A DNA stretch of 64,000 nt from NCBI GenBank assembly GCA_964531335.1, contig CAZHEV010000012.1, positions 38,098 through 102,097 on the forward strand, in the 5' to 3' direction. This stretch comes from CAZHEV01 sp964531335 [NCBI: uncultured bacterium]. GTDB taxonomy: Bacteria; Eisenbacteria; RBG-16-71-46; CAZHEV01. The notes beneath the pieces are model-generated. The model worked only from the letters and a program-made list of their open reading frames with translations. It was not told the DNA's origin and made no database searches. The translations under genes and the position numbers were made by a program. Below are positions 35,551-44,800 of the stretch, piece after piece; positions within the stretch are counted from its first letter, which is position 1; each line of letters begins with the position of its first letter.

Positions 35551-38550
35551 GTGAGACTTGTCAGAGTTTTTGTCTCATCTCCGGGAGACGTCCAGGAGGA
35601 GCGCAGGGTCCTGGAAGAGGTGGTGGACTCAGTTAACGGCGACGTCGGCGAGAGGCACTCCGTCTTCCTGAAGCTCTTTCGGTGGGAGAAGGACGTCGTT
35701 CCGCGGATAGGGCCCGCTCCTCAGGAGGTAGTGGACGCCCAGGCTCCCTATTGCGACATCTTCCTTGGGATCATGTCCGGCCGGTTCGGGACTAGAACGG
35801 GCAAGTGGGGCTCCGGGACGGAGCACGAGTTTCGCCAGGCGGTAGAGAGGTGGGGGAGGAGCGATTCCCCCTGGATCCTTTTCTACTTCGACGACGAGCC
35901 GCCGACACCGAAGACGCGTGATGCGGCCATGCAGTTCGCCAAGGTTTTGGAGTTTCGCGAGGAACTCAAGAAGCTCGGGATTACGGGCAGCTACAAAGGC
36001 GTGCAGGGCGACCGTTCTTCGTTTGCCTGGCAAGCCGGCGAGCACCTGCGCCGGATCGTGCTCAATCATCTGCCGCCAATTGAATCGGGGGAAGGCGCCG
36101 GGGCGAAAAGACCGGCGCCCGGCCACATGGTAGAGGCCGGACTCAAACCACCTGCCGTTCCAAAGGCGTACCGCGACTGGCTATGTTCCCAGTGCTCGGA
36201 GATCGGCCTCCTGGGTCTCGAGCTCAAGCAGTCCCACGCCGTAAGGCTCAGCCATGTGTACGTCCCGCTATGCACTCACGCTGTCTCCGAAAAGAAGCGC
36301 GGCGAGCGTTCCCGCCGTGAAGACGAGCGCTTCCTGACCGACATGCCCGGGCGTGAGGCCAAGCCGCGGTTGCTCCTTGATCTTCTCGGGAAGGAGTCCC
36401 TCTACGTTCCCGGGGCGCCGGGGGCGGGCAAGTCGACCTTCTGCCGGTGGGTGGCGTGGCTTGTTTGCAACGCTGACATGCCTTCCTACATAACCGAAGC
36501 CGCGGACACCCCGGAGGGCTACGCTGAGAGCTTTCCCAGCGCCTTTGGCGGGAGACTCCCGGTCCTGATCAGGCTGCGCGAGTTCTGGGAGTACCTGCCA
36601 CGCTCGCCGGGTCGATGCGAGATGACAAAGGACGAGCTGGATAGAGCAATCGGAGAGTGGTTCGAGAACAAGACGCCCAAGGGCATCGAATGGACCGGCG
36701 GCAGCGGGCGGGCGGACCTTGCGACTCATATGGAGCAGGGCTCGGCGATCCTGATATTGGACGGGGCCGACGAGGTGCCGCTCTCCGGCGAAGAGAAAAG
36801 GCCCTGCTCTCCGCGTGCGATGCTCCTGTCGGGCCTCGCCTCGGCCGTACCGTCATGGATGAAGACCGGCAATCGGGTCCTGCTGACGAGCCGCCCCTAC
36901 GGGCTGGGCACTCGGGAGTCCGAGACGCTGGGCCTTAGGCAGGCGCCCATAGTAGAGCTGGACCCTGACCTCCAGAACCTTCTCATTATACGCTGGTTTG
37001 CGATCCTTGAAGGTGACTCCGCTACCGGCGAGGAGGTGGCCCGGGAGATGATCACGCACATACGCGGTCGCAACGACATAGATCCTCTTGCCTCAAATCC
37101 GATGCTCCTCACCGCGATGTGCGTGATATACGGCGAGGGCAAGCGCCTACCCCAGGATAAGCACGATCTCTACACGCGTATCGTCAACAACGTGCTGTAC
37201 AACCGGTTCCACCGCGATCCGACGCTTATCGACCCGGTCCGCAACCGTCTCGCCGTCGTTGCGCACGGAATGCACACAGGTGAAGCTCTCGAAGAGGACA
37301 GAACAGCTCCCCAGGTGGAGGCGACGAACGAGGAGATAGACATAATCCTCCGGGACTACCAGGACAACGTGCCGTTTACCGAGTCCGCCTTCGTGGACGC
37401 CGTCCAGGCGCGCGAGCAGCTTCTGGCCGAGTCCGGGCTGCTGCTGCCCCGCGGGGAGGGCAGGGCGGGGTTCTACCACCTCTCCTTCCAGGAGTTCCTC
37501 GCCGCACAGAGGCTCATGGAGCTGGATGCAGCACGCCTCCGGGAGGTATTCCGAGAGCGAGCGGAAACCTCCGAGTGGAGAAACACTCTTTCGTTCCTGT
37601 TCAGCTCAAGACTGGCCGGATCGGTGTCCCCGGAGGGGAGCACCAGGTTGCTGGCGGAACTGCTGAGCGAAGTCTCCGTTGAGAAGCTCGGGCTGCACGT
37701 GGTCGTGGCGGACTGTTTTCAAATACTGCTGGGAAAGGGGATCCGGCTTCCGGAGGCTCTCGAGGAGAAGTTCCGAAAGGACTGCCTGAGCGCGATCAAG
37801 GCGGAGGTCTCCATTCCCGAAAGGGTGCATCTCGGGCTGGTGCTGGGGCAGATAGGCCACCCCAGAATTGTGACGGATCTCAGGGACAGGGCCGCGTATG
37901 TGGAGGTGCCGCCAAAGCGGTATTTTGTGGGCGAGAAACGAAAGCGTTTTGATTTGAAAGAGAGTTTTCTGCTCTCGCGATATCCGGTGACCAACGGGCA
38001 ATATGCGGTCTTCGTTGAAGAAGAGGGATACAAGGATCGGAAGTGGTGGTCTGATGAGGGATGGAAGTGGCGTGAAAGTGAAGACGTCCGCGAACCCGGC
38101 TACTGGCACGATCGTACCTGGAATGGTCCCACTCAGCCGGTCGTGGGCGTATCGTTCTACGAGGCGGAGGCGTTCGCGCGCTGGGCCGGAGGCCGTCTGC
38201 CCGCCGAGAGGGAATGGGAAGCGGCGGCACGAGGGCCGGAAGGATACGTCTATCCCTGGGGGGACGACTGGGAGGAAGGTATCTGCAACAGCGATGAGTC
38301 CGGCGTCGGCGCCACAACGCCGGTCGGCCTCTTCCCTCGGTCTCGGTCGGCGCCGTTCGAGCTGGAGGACATGTCGGGCAACGTGTGGGAATGGTGCTCG
38401 GATTACTATGACCCGACGGGGTCGCCCGGAGCCCGTGTTCTGCGCGGCGGTTCCTGGATCTATGGATCGAGGGGCCTGCGCGCCGCCATTCGCCTCAGGG
38501 GCGTCCCCGTCCTCCGGGTCGTCAGCATAGGATTTCGGGTTGTCTTGTGA
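35551..38550 (+). CDS. DGR variable protein 1: DUF4062-NACHT-FGE (C-type lectin fold) protein
   Basis: 999 aa. Residues 1-170 are DUF4062 (LVRVFVSSPGDVQEERRVLE, then YCDIFLGIMSGRFGT), a TIR-like effector/signalling fold. Residues about 280-480 are a NACHT-type STAND NTPase: Walker A VPGAPGAGKSTFCRW near 290, Walker B AILILDGADEVPL near 402, and LLTSRPYGLG. A helical linker follows. From about 800 to the end is an FGE/sulfatase-modifying-factor domain (LLSRYPVTNGQYAVFVEEEG, then GNVWEWCSDYYDPTG). The last 38 codons are VR1. The SWIYGSRGLRAAIR segment lacks the catalytic cysteines of true formylglycine-generating enzymes, so it is probably a binding domain. No signal peptide, so cytoplasmic. 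GTG 35551 has GGAGG 7 nt upstream. Ligand and outcome are unknown; a diversified immune-like sensor is inferred. Confidence 0.93.
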   Translation: MRLVRVFVSSPGDVQEERRVLEEVVDSVNGDVGERHSVFLKLFRWEKDVVPRIGPAPQEVVDAQAPYCDIFLGIMSGRFGTRTGKWGSGTEHEFRQAVERWGRSDSPWILFYFDDEPPTPKTRDAAMQFAKVLEFREELKKLGITGSYKGVQGDRSSFAWQAGEHLRRIVLNHLPPIESGEGAGAKRPAPGHMVEAGLKPPAVPKAYRDWLCSQCSEIGLLGLELKQSHAVRLSHVYVPLCTHAVSEKKRGERSRREDERFLTDMPGREAKPRLLLDLLGKESLYVPGAPGAGKSTFCRWVAWLVCNADMPSYITEAADTPEGYAESFPSAFGGRLPVLIRLREFWEYLPRSPGRCEMTKDELDRAIGEWFENKTPKGIEWTGGSGRADLATHMEQGSAILILDGADEVPLSGEEKRPCSPRAMLLSGLASAVPSWMKTGNRVLLTSRPYGLGTRESETLGLRQAPIVELDPDLQNLLIIRWFAILEGDSATGEEVAREMITHIRGRNDIDPLASNPMLLTAMCVIYGEGKRLPQDKHDLYTRIVNNVLYNRFHRDPTLIDPVRNRLAVVAHGMHTGEALEEDRTAPQVEATNEEIDIILRDYQDNVPFTESAFVDAVQAREQLLAESGLLLPRGEGRAGFYHLSFQEFLAAQRLMELDAARLREVFRERAETSEWRNTLSFLFSSRLAGSVSPEGSTRLLAELLSEVSVEKLGLHVVVADCFQILLGKGIRLPEALEEKFRKDCLSAIKAEVSIPERVHLGLVLGQIGHPRIVTDLRDRAAYVEVPPKRYFVGEKRKRFDLKESFLLSRYPVTNGQYAVFVEEEGYKDRKWWSDEGWKWRESEDVREPGYWHDRTWNGPTQPVVGVSFYEAEAFARWAGGRLPAEREWEAAARGPEGYVYPWGDDWEEGICNSDESGVGATTPVGLFPRSRSAPFELEDMSGNVWEWCSDYYDPTGSPGARVLRGGSWIYGSRGLRAAIRLRGVPVLRVVSIGFRVVL

Positions 38551-38567
38551 ATTGGCGTCAGGACTCC
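38434..38567 (+). repeat. DGR variable repeat 1 (VR1) with IMH
   Basis: A 134-nt match to the template at 40196-40329. Nineteen mismatches fall within codons 24-60 of the repeat region and all are template adenines (for example AAC to GGC, CTC, GTC or ATC), altering 13 codons. The A-poor 3' part (TTTCGGGTTGTCTTGTGAAT onward) is unchanged and acts as the initiation-of-mutagenic-homology segment. One fixed difference, G in the VR against T at template 40324, marks IMH versus IMH*. The stop codon of target gene 1 lies inside the IMH. Confidence 0.95.
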
Positions 38568-38602
38568 GTATCAGCTTGGCCCCTTTACATTTGTCTTTCT
38601 CT

Positions 38603-38630
38603 GTGGCGTCGCGATTTGCCGTGACGCCGC
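38603..38630 (+). other. Hairpin downstream of VR1
   Basis: GGCGTC (38605-38610) and GACGCC (38623-38628) can pair, with a flanking T-G and G-C pair, 36 nt past the IMH. Some DGRs need a hairpin just after the IMH for efficient retrohoming; whether this one does so is a guess. Confidence 0.35.
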
Positions 38631-38655
38631 AAGTGCTTTGCGGGACTACACAGCT

Positions 38656-39033
38656 ATGCCGGAAGCCTCCTCGGAAATGTTGTTGATTACGAAAATGTAT
38701 GACTTCGTGCTGTGGAGCTGCCGGCACATCGCCAAGTTTCCGCGAAGCCACCGTTTCACTCTCGGCGACAGGATGGAGGTCCGACTGTACGAGTTGCTCG
38801 AGCTTTTTCTGAGGGCGAAGTATTCTCGTGATCGGCTTCCAACTCTGCGGAAGGCCAACATGGAGCTGGAGCTACTTCGCTTCCAGTTTCGTCTCGCGAA
38901 GGACTTGGAGTGCCTTTCGGTGAAAAGCTACGGCTGCTCCTCACGCACTGTGAATGAAATCGGCAAGCTACTGGGCGGGTGGGTCAAGAAAGCCTCCGCG
39001 AAACCGGTGCAAACCCCAAGGCGGCAACCATGA
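38656..39033 (+). CDS. avd: DGR accessory variability determinant (Avd-like four-helix protein)
   Basis: About 125 aa, all-helical and basic. Segments such as KMYDFVLWSCRHIAKFPRSH, YELLELFLRAKYSRDRLPTL and LRFQFRLAKDLECLSVKSYG match the Avd/S23-like four-helix bundle known to pentamerise and bind the DGR reverse transcriptase and template RNA. It sits between VR1 and the RT, the usual place. The start is uncertain: ATG 38656 is preferred, with a TTG at 38638 as an alternative; neither has a strong ribosome site. Confidence 0.9.
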   Translation: MPEASSEMLLITKMYDFVLWSCRHIAKFPRSHRFTLGDRMEVRLYELLELFLRAKYSRDRLPTLRKANMELELLRFQFRLAKDLECLSVKSYGCSSRTVNEIGKLLGGWVKKASAKPVQTPRRQP

Positions 39034-39065
39034 CTCCCTTCGCAAGCAGATGAGATGAAGGACAG

Positions 39066-40130
39066 GTGAGAAGACAAGGCGGCATCTGGGAGGAGCTCAT
39101 TAGCTTCCCGAATCTTCTGCGGGCGGCCCAGAAGGCCGCCCGCGGCAAGCGGGCTCGGTCGAACGTGGCTCGGTTCCACCTGGACCTGGAAGGGCAGCTC
39201 TGTCGGCTCCAGGACGAGCTTATCGCGAAGACTTACCTTCCGGGTCAGTATCGAACCTTCGCGATACATGAGCCGAAGGCCCGCACTATCAGCGCCGCAC
39301 CGTACCGGGATCGTGTCGTCCATCACGGCCTTTGCCAAGTGCTGGAGCCGGCATTCGAACGTCGGTTCATCTTCGACAGCTACGCGTGCCGCAAGGGAAA
39401 GGGGACTCATGCGGCGCTGGCCCGCTTCACGCAGTTCGCCAGAAGAAACCGCTACGTCCTCAAGTGCGACGTTCGAAGGTACTTCCCGTCTATCGACCAT
39501 GAGATCTTGAAGGGACAAGTCCGAAGGAGGATCAAGGACCGGGACGCCCTGTGGTTGGTCGATCTGATCGTCGATCATTCCAATCCACAGGAACCTGTGT
39601 GCGACTGGTTTCCCGGAGACAATCTGCTCACGCCTTCAGAGCGGCGCCGTGGTCTTCCGATTGGCAACCAGACAAGCCAGTTCTTTGCCAACGTCTATCT
39701 CGATCCGCTGGACCACTACGTCAAGGAGCGGCTGCGAGCGCGCTACTACATTCGCTACGTCGACGACTTTGTTGTCTTCGGGGATGACAAAGAGTGGCTC
39801 TCAGACGTGCGGGATCGGTGCGCGGGGTTCGCTCGCGGCCTTCGTCTGGCTCTACACGAGCGAAAGTGCGTGATATCCCGCACCTGCGATGGTACGCGAT
39901 TCCTCGGTTTTCGCGTCTTCCCTACTCACAGGCTGCTCGCGCGGGAGAACGTCGCCCGGACGAGGCGGCGGCTCCGGTGGCTTGGGGGCGAGTTCGCCGC
40001 GGGTCACGTGTCGGCGGCTGATGTGAGCCGCCGCATTATGAGCTGGATAGGGCACGCTCAGCACGGAGATACATTCCGCTTGCGCTCCAGGCTCTTCAGG
40101 GAGAATACTTTCTCACGGAAGGGCGAGTAG
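39066..40130 (+). CDS. DGR reverse transcriptase
   Basis: 354 aa retron/group II-like RT. Palm motifs are in order: [20 protein letters not shown], the first catalytic aspartate in [15 protein letters not shown], the DGR-specific [20 protein letters not shown] (I-G-x3-S-Q in place of the SxQG of other RTs), and [12 protein letters not shown] with the catalytic aspartate pair. A short basic C-terminus replaces the endonuclease/maturase domains. It copies TR RNA into cDNA with errors at A and delivers it to the VRs. GTG 39066 has AAGG 4 nt upstream. It lies 32 nt after avd, and the template begins 65 nt after its stop. Confidence 0.97.
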   Translation: MRRQGGIWEELISFPNLLRAAQKAARGKRARSNVARFHLDLEGQLCRLQDELIAKTYLPGQYRTFAIHEPKARTISAAPYRDRVVHHGLCQVLEPAFERRFIFDSYACRKGKGTHAALARFTQFARRNRYVLKCDVRRYFPSIDHEILKGQVRRRIKDRDALWLVDLIVDHSNPQEPVCDWFPGDNLLTPSERRRGLPIGNQTSQFFANVYLDPLDHYVKERLRARYYIRYVDDFVVFGDDKEWLSDVRDRCAGFARGLRLALHERKCVISRTCDGTRFLGFRVFPTHRLLARENVARTRRRLRWLGGEFAAGHVSAADVSRRIMSWIGHAQHGDTFRLRSRLFRENTFSRKGE

Positions 40131-40195
40131 GTCCTCTTAGGCGGGTGGTTCGCCGGCGGATGTCACGGTACCTTCTCGGGGGGCGGTCGTAACTT

Positions 40196-40329
40196 CGTGT
40201 TCTGCGCGGCGGTTCCTGGAACAATGAATCGAGGAACATGCGCGCCGCCATTCGCAACAGGAACAACCCCGACAACCGGAACGACAACATAGGATTTCGG
40301 GTTGTCTTGTGAATTGGCGTCAGTACTCC
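40196..40329 (+). repeat. DGR template repeat (TR) with IMH*
   Basis: 134 nt, not translated as part of a larger gene. If read in the VR frame it would encode [20 protein letters not shown] and then an Asn-rich stretch ending in GFRVVL. Nine AAY codons are placed at the positions that vary in the two targets; NNY outcomes of mutagenesis cannot create stops. The 446-nt gap 40131-40576 holds the TR, a strong hairpin (40487-40531) and no gene I can support. Confidence 0.96.
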
Positions 40330-40486
40330 ACATGGAAGCTTCGGGCATGGCAATTGCGTTGTCCAAGGAGGGCCGGAGCCGGCCGATTCACGGATCGGAC
40401 GGGAGCGCCCCCGTGGGAGTCCAGACCGCCGTCCGGCGTCGGCCGCATGGCCCGGGGCCTCAGTCGGCCGGCCGAAACAACAAACC

Positions 40487-40531
40487 GTCCCGCGGGGACT
40501 GGTAGGCCCCGGCCGAAGGCCCCCGCGGGAC
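40487..40531 (+). other. Perfect 11-bp inverted repeat downstream of the TR
   Basis: GTCCCGCGGGG (40487-40497) pairs perfectly with CCCCGCGGGAC (40521-40531); the 23-nt loop is itself GGCC-rich. There is no T-run after it. It could stabilise or end the TR RNA, or be a separate structured element ahead of the AAA ATPase gene. Confidence 0.5.
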
Positions 40532-40576
40532 TCGTCAAGAGCATTCGTTCTAGCGCGATCTGAAGGAAGACGCCGC

Positions 40577-41824
40577 ATGAGGAGGGCGGAAGGGATGCTG
40601 AGCAAGGAAGATGAGGGTCTTCTGAAGAAGGCACTGAACGTCTTTGACCCGGCGCGTCCACTTGAGGGCGAGCTGTTGGACAGCTTCTACATTTCTAGGC
40701 CCCATGCGCCCTTGAAGGCAATGAAGGCCTATCTCCGTGCCAACCAGAGCCCCGTCAAGGTGCTTTTCTGCGGTCACAGGGGTTGCGGGAAGTCAACGGA
40801 GCTTGCGCGTCTGGCAAAGGATCTGGAAAATGAGTTCTTAATTGTCCCGGTCTCGGCCCGATCGCTCGACCTGGCCGATCTCACCTATGTCGATGTCATC
40901 CTTGCCTCCGCGGCGGGATTGTTCCTCCAGGCAAGCTCGGTGAAAGGCGCGGCTAGGATCAAGTCAAGCGTGCTGAAAGACGTGCTGGAGTGGCTTGGGA
41001 GCGAGATCGTCCGGGAAACGACGGTGTCCGTCTTGAAGTCGGGAAATATGGGCGCGAAGCTGAGTGTTTTGATACTCAGCCTCCAAGGCAAGTACTCGAG
41101 TGAGACGACCACGCGCAAGACGGTGAGAGACCGCCTGTATCGGCAGGTAAGCGACCTCATTCAGCGCATGGATGCCGTATGCGAAGAGCTGGAGAAGAAA
41201 GGCGTTCCGCCGCTGATACTCTTTGAAGATATAGACAAGGCGGATCTGGAGAGGGCACGAGGTCTGTTCGTAGAACATAGGAACACCATGATCAGCCCGG
41301 CATGCAGGATAATCTATACTTTTCCGATTTCATTGAGACATTCACACGAGTTTCCGGCCATTCGACGTGACTACAGCAAGGTGTTCTCTCTCCCAAACAT
41401 CAGTATCAACGAGAGAAATGGTTCGATCGACGCGCGGGGGCGTGAGGCCATAGGGTCCGTGATTACACGAAGAATCCCGGGGGAAGTCTTCGAGAAGAAG
41501 GCCTTCGATTCCATTGTGGAATTGAGCGGAGGACTTATGACGGACCTGGTTCGCCTTGTCTCGGATGCCGCCCTTATCGCCTTGACCGAAGGATCCTCGC
41601 ACATTACAAATGAGATAGTGGAACGTGTCGAGGCTGAGATGGCTAACGACTACCGTAGGATTCTTGTGTCCGAGCACTATGATGCGTTGAGGCGCTCACT
41701 CAGTGAAAAAGAGTTCGTTGCCGACGATGTGACCCGCGAATTGCTGGCGAACCAAAGCCTTCTTGAATATCGCAATAACAAAGTGTGGTGCGACGTACAC
41801 CCCATTGTTCGAGGGTTGTTGTGA
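40577..41824 (+). CDS. AAA-type P-loop ATPase associated with DGR target 2
   Basis: 415 aa. Walker A FCGHRGCGKSTELARLAKDL near residues 65-75 and Walker B LILFEDIDKAD near 213-222 define an AAA/Orc1-Cdc6-like ATPase. A helical C-terminal region (GGLMTDLVRLVSDAALIAL and SLLEYRNNKVWCDVHPIVRG) resembles the winged-helix part of this class. Its stop overlaps the start of target gene 2 by one base (TGATG), implying a joint function. It could be a regulator, chaperone or switch for the NACHT protein. AAGGAAG precedes ATG 40577 by 7 nt; ATG 40595 is also possible. Confidence 0.85.
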   Translation: MRRAEGMLSKEDEGLLKKALNVFDPARPLEGELLDSFYISRPHAPLKAMKAYLRANQSPVKVLFCGHRGCGKSTELARLAKDLENEFLIVPVSARSLDLADLTYVDVILASAAGLFLQASSVKGAARIKSSVLKDVLEWLGSEIVRETTVSVLKSGNMGAKLSVLILSLQGKYSSETTTRKTVRDRLYRQVSDLIQRMDAVCEELEKKGVPPLILFEDIDKADLERARGLFVEHRNTMISPACRIIYTFPISLRHSHEFPAIRRDYSKVFSLPNISINERNGSIDARGREAIGSVITRRIPGEVFEKKAFDSIVELSGGLMTDLVRLVSDAALIALTEGSSHITNEIVERVEAEMANDYRRILVSEHYDALRRSLSEKEFVADDVTRELLANQSLLEYRNNKVWCDVHPIVRGLL

Positions 41825-44800
41825 TGGGAACTAGGATCGATATGGATGCGCCGCTACAGCGGCTGGTAACCTTGCTGAAGAACCTCGAGGAGGGAGCGAT
41901 AATCTTTGCCGTCTATGATATGGCGGACGTTCCAGGTCGAGCTATCGGAGCTCTCAGAGCCCTGCTGGAGGGCCGCGTTCTGGAGCTCCGCATCGACAGG
42001 GAGCACAGAAACCCCGTCGATCTGGTTCGTTCTGCTGATGCGCGAAAGGGCGACGTGCTTTGCGTCCTGAACCTGGAGGAGGGCTTTCCGGACGCATTGG
42101 GCTATCTGGATCTTCAGCGGGAGGAGCTATTGGAATTCGGTGTGCCGGTCGTGATCTGGGTGACGCCGCACGAGCACCGCGAAGTAATAAGAAGAGCCCC
42201 GAACCTATACAGGTTCAGGAAAACGCTTGTGGACTTCAGGAGGGCCGGCTCCGAGGGACCACTTGAATCCCGATCCGTACCCAAGGTCTTCATCTCGTCG
42301 ACTGTAGAGGATCTGCGGCCGTATCGCGAGGCGGCGCGGGACGCGGCCATCAACGCGGGCTTCTTCCCTGTGATGATGGAGTATTTCACGGCCGTCGGCA
42401 GACCCCCGCTCGATGAGTGCATGGGCAAAGTGTCCGAGGCCCACCTGGTCGTAGTTATCCTCGCGCATCGCTACGGGTGGGTCCCGGATGACCAGCCGGC
42501 CGGTGGAGACAAGAGTATCACCTGGCTTGAATGTGAGAGGGCGGAGCAGGAAGGCAAGGAGGTCCTGGCGTTTATCGTCGATGACGCCCGGAGTTGGCCC
42601 GAGGAGCGCCGAGAGGAGCACGATCTGGCTGTCGCCGCGAGAGAGAGCAAAGCGACCCCTGAGTTGCTGGAGAGGGTCCAGACAAGAGTTGCACGCCTGA
42701 GGCAGTTCAAGCGCTGGCTGGACGGCCGCGGGGTGCGCGTGACATTCACGACGCCCGAGGACCTGCACGGGAAGATCTCGAATGCCCTGCACGCCTGGAG
42801 AAGCCGACATCCGGGCTTGGCCCAGAGTGCGGCCAAAACGCCCGCCCTGCCCGCCGACCCTGCGCGGTATCTGAAGTACGTTCGGGAACAGACGGCGTAC
42901 ATAGACATCCGAGGGCTTCAGGTGGGCAGCGGCAAGGTCTTCCGATTTCCCATAGAGGACCTCTATATCACTCTCACGACCACGGCCTCCGCGGAGACGG
43001 CTAAAGAGGAGAAGCGCAAGGGCAGGAAGGCGCGCGATGAGGCGGACCCCATGATGTCTCGCAGGGACTCGTCCGTTCCTCTTCACAAGGCCCTGGCGAA
43101 GCGCCGGCTCGTGGTGGTCGGCGATCCCGGCTCCGGCAAGACGACGTTTCTGAGACGCGTCGCGTCCACGCTTTCCCAGACGGCGCTCGGCGAGGTTCCC
43201 GACGCGGCGAAGAGTCGGCTGGGTCTGGCGGGAAAGCCGCTTCCGGTATTCGTCCGGCTGGTAGAGCTCGCCGAGCACATCGAGGAGAGTCGCCGCGTCC
43301 ACGGCGGTCGGCGTCCATTGGCTCGCGACGCCGCTCGATGGCTGCCGCACTTTCTGGCATCCACAACCGAGGACGGGGGGCATGGGCTTGACGAGGAGTA
43401 CTTCCGGGAACGCTTGGAGAAAGGCGATTGCGCGATCCTTCTCGACGGGTTGGACGAGGTCCCCACCCGTCCTTCTCGCGAGGGGATGTCCCGGCTCATA
43501 GAAAGGCTGGCCGGCGCCTATAAGGGCTGCATCCTCGTGGTCACCAGCCGCCCCGCCGCGTACACGGGGGAGACGGTGCTCCCCGGCTTTACACACGCGC
43601 GGATCGAATCGCTCGAAGAAGAAGCAATCGCAACCTTCCTCGGGAAGTGGTCGGGCGCTCTCTGTCCTGAGAGCCCCGGCGAGGCCGAACGCCACCGCGA
43701 CGAGCTTGCGGGGGCTCTGACAAGCCGCCCGGAGATAAAGCGCATGGCGCGGAACCCGGTGATGCTCACGGCGCTTGCCGTGGTCCATTGGAACGAGAGG
43801 CGGCTCCCGGAGCAGAGGGCGGATCTCTACCAGTCGATCATAAGATGGCTGTCCAGATCCCGCGAGCAGCGCTCTGAGAGGCTCCCCTCGGACAGATGTG
43901 TCGCCGTGTTGCAGGAGCTCGCCCTGGCCATGCAGAGTCACCCCGAAGGCCGCCAGGTCCAGGTGACGAGGCGATGGGCGGCGGAGGCGATCGCCGTCGA
44001 GCTCACCGGCGAGGGAGCGCAGCGCGCCGTGGCGGAGGCGCCCTCGGTGCGCGAGACCGCAAGATATGGCGCAGATGACATGAAGCCCGCGGGCGAGCCG
44101 TCGAGGCACGCCATAGAGCTGGCAGAACGCTTCCTCGAGGAGGAGGAGCAAGACAGCGGGATAGTGGTAGGCCGCGGAAACGAGATCCGCTTCTGGCATC
44201 TCACCTTTCAGGAATACCTGGCGGCGCGGGCTATTGCCGCCCGCTCCGAGGCGGAGCAGAAGGCGCTACTTTTCGGCGATAGTGACAGAATCCACCGCCC
44301 CGACTGGCGCGAGGTCGTCCTGCTGCTGACTGGGGTGTTGCACCAGCAGGGCAGACAAAAGGTGGATGGGTTCGTATCCCAGGCGCTCGACATGATCGGA
44401 GAGAGGCCGAGCCTCTCCCGTCAGGCGCGGTGCGCCGGTCTTCTGGGCGCCCTTCTCCGCGATCTGGCCCCCCTGGACTATAGGATTTCCGACGCAAGAT
44501 ATCCGAAGCTCCTCGATACGGTCATGGGCGTATTCGACGCGAAGCGCTCGAGGTCGGTTTCCATTGAGGAGCGCGTCGAGGCGGCGGAGGCGCTGGGCCA
44601 GGCGGGCGACCCCCGACTGAACATGAACGATCCCGATCGCTGGATACACATACCCAAGAAGCCCTTCCTCATGGGAGCTCAGAAAAAGGATCCAACGAAG
44701 CCCGGTTACGATCCGGGGGCTGACGATGACGAGGCGCCGGTGAGGACAGTAAACCTCGATGCCTACCGGATCGGGCGCTACCCGGTGACGGTGGAGGAGT

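Noticed and set aside
35551-38550. Reading target 1 as a sulfatase-modifying (formylglycine-generating) enzyme
   Set aside because: The FGE-like domain lacks the catalytic cysteines at the usual place, no sulfatase is nearby, and its end is a DGR variable repeat, so a binding role fits better.
39066-40130. Reading the reverse transcriptase as a retron or group II intron RT
   Set aside because: The I-G-x3-S-Q motif, the adjacent Avd and the TR/VR pairs are DGR-specific. No msr/msd region or intron domains are visible.
42205-44199. A 664-codon minus-strand frame inside DGR target 2
   Set aside because: It is antisense to the DUF4062-NACHT region, which is confirmed by Walker motifs and DUF4062 signatures on the plus strand.
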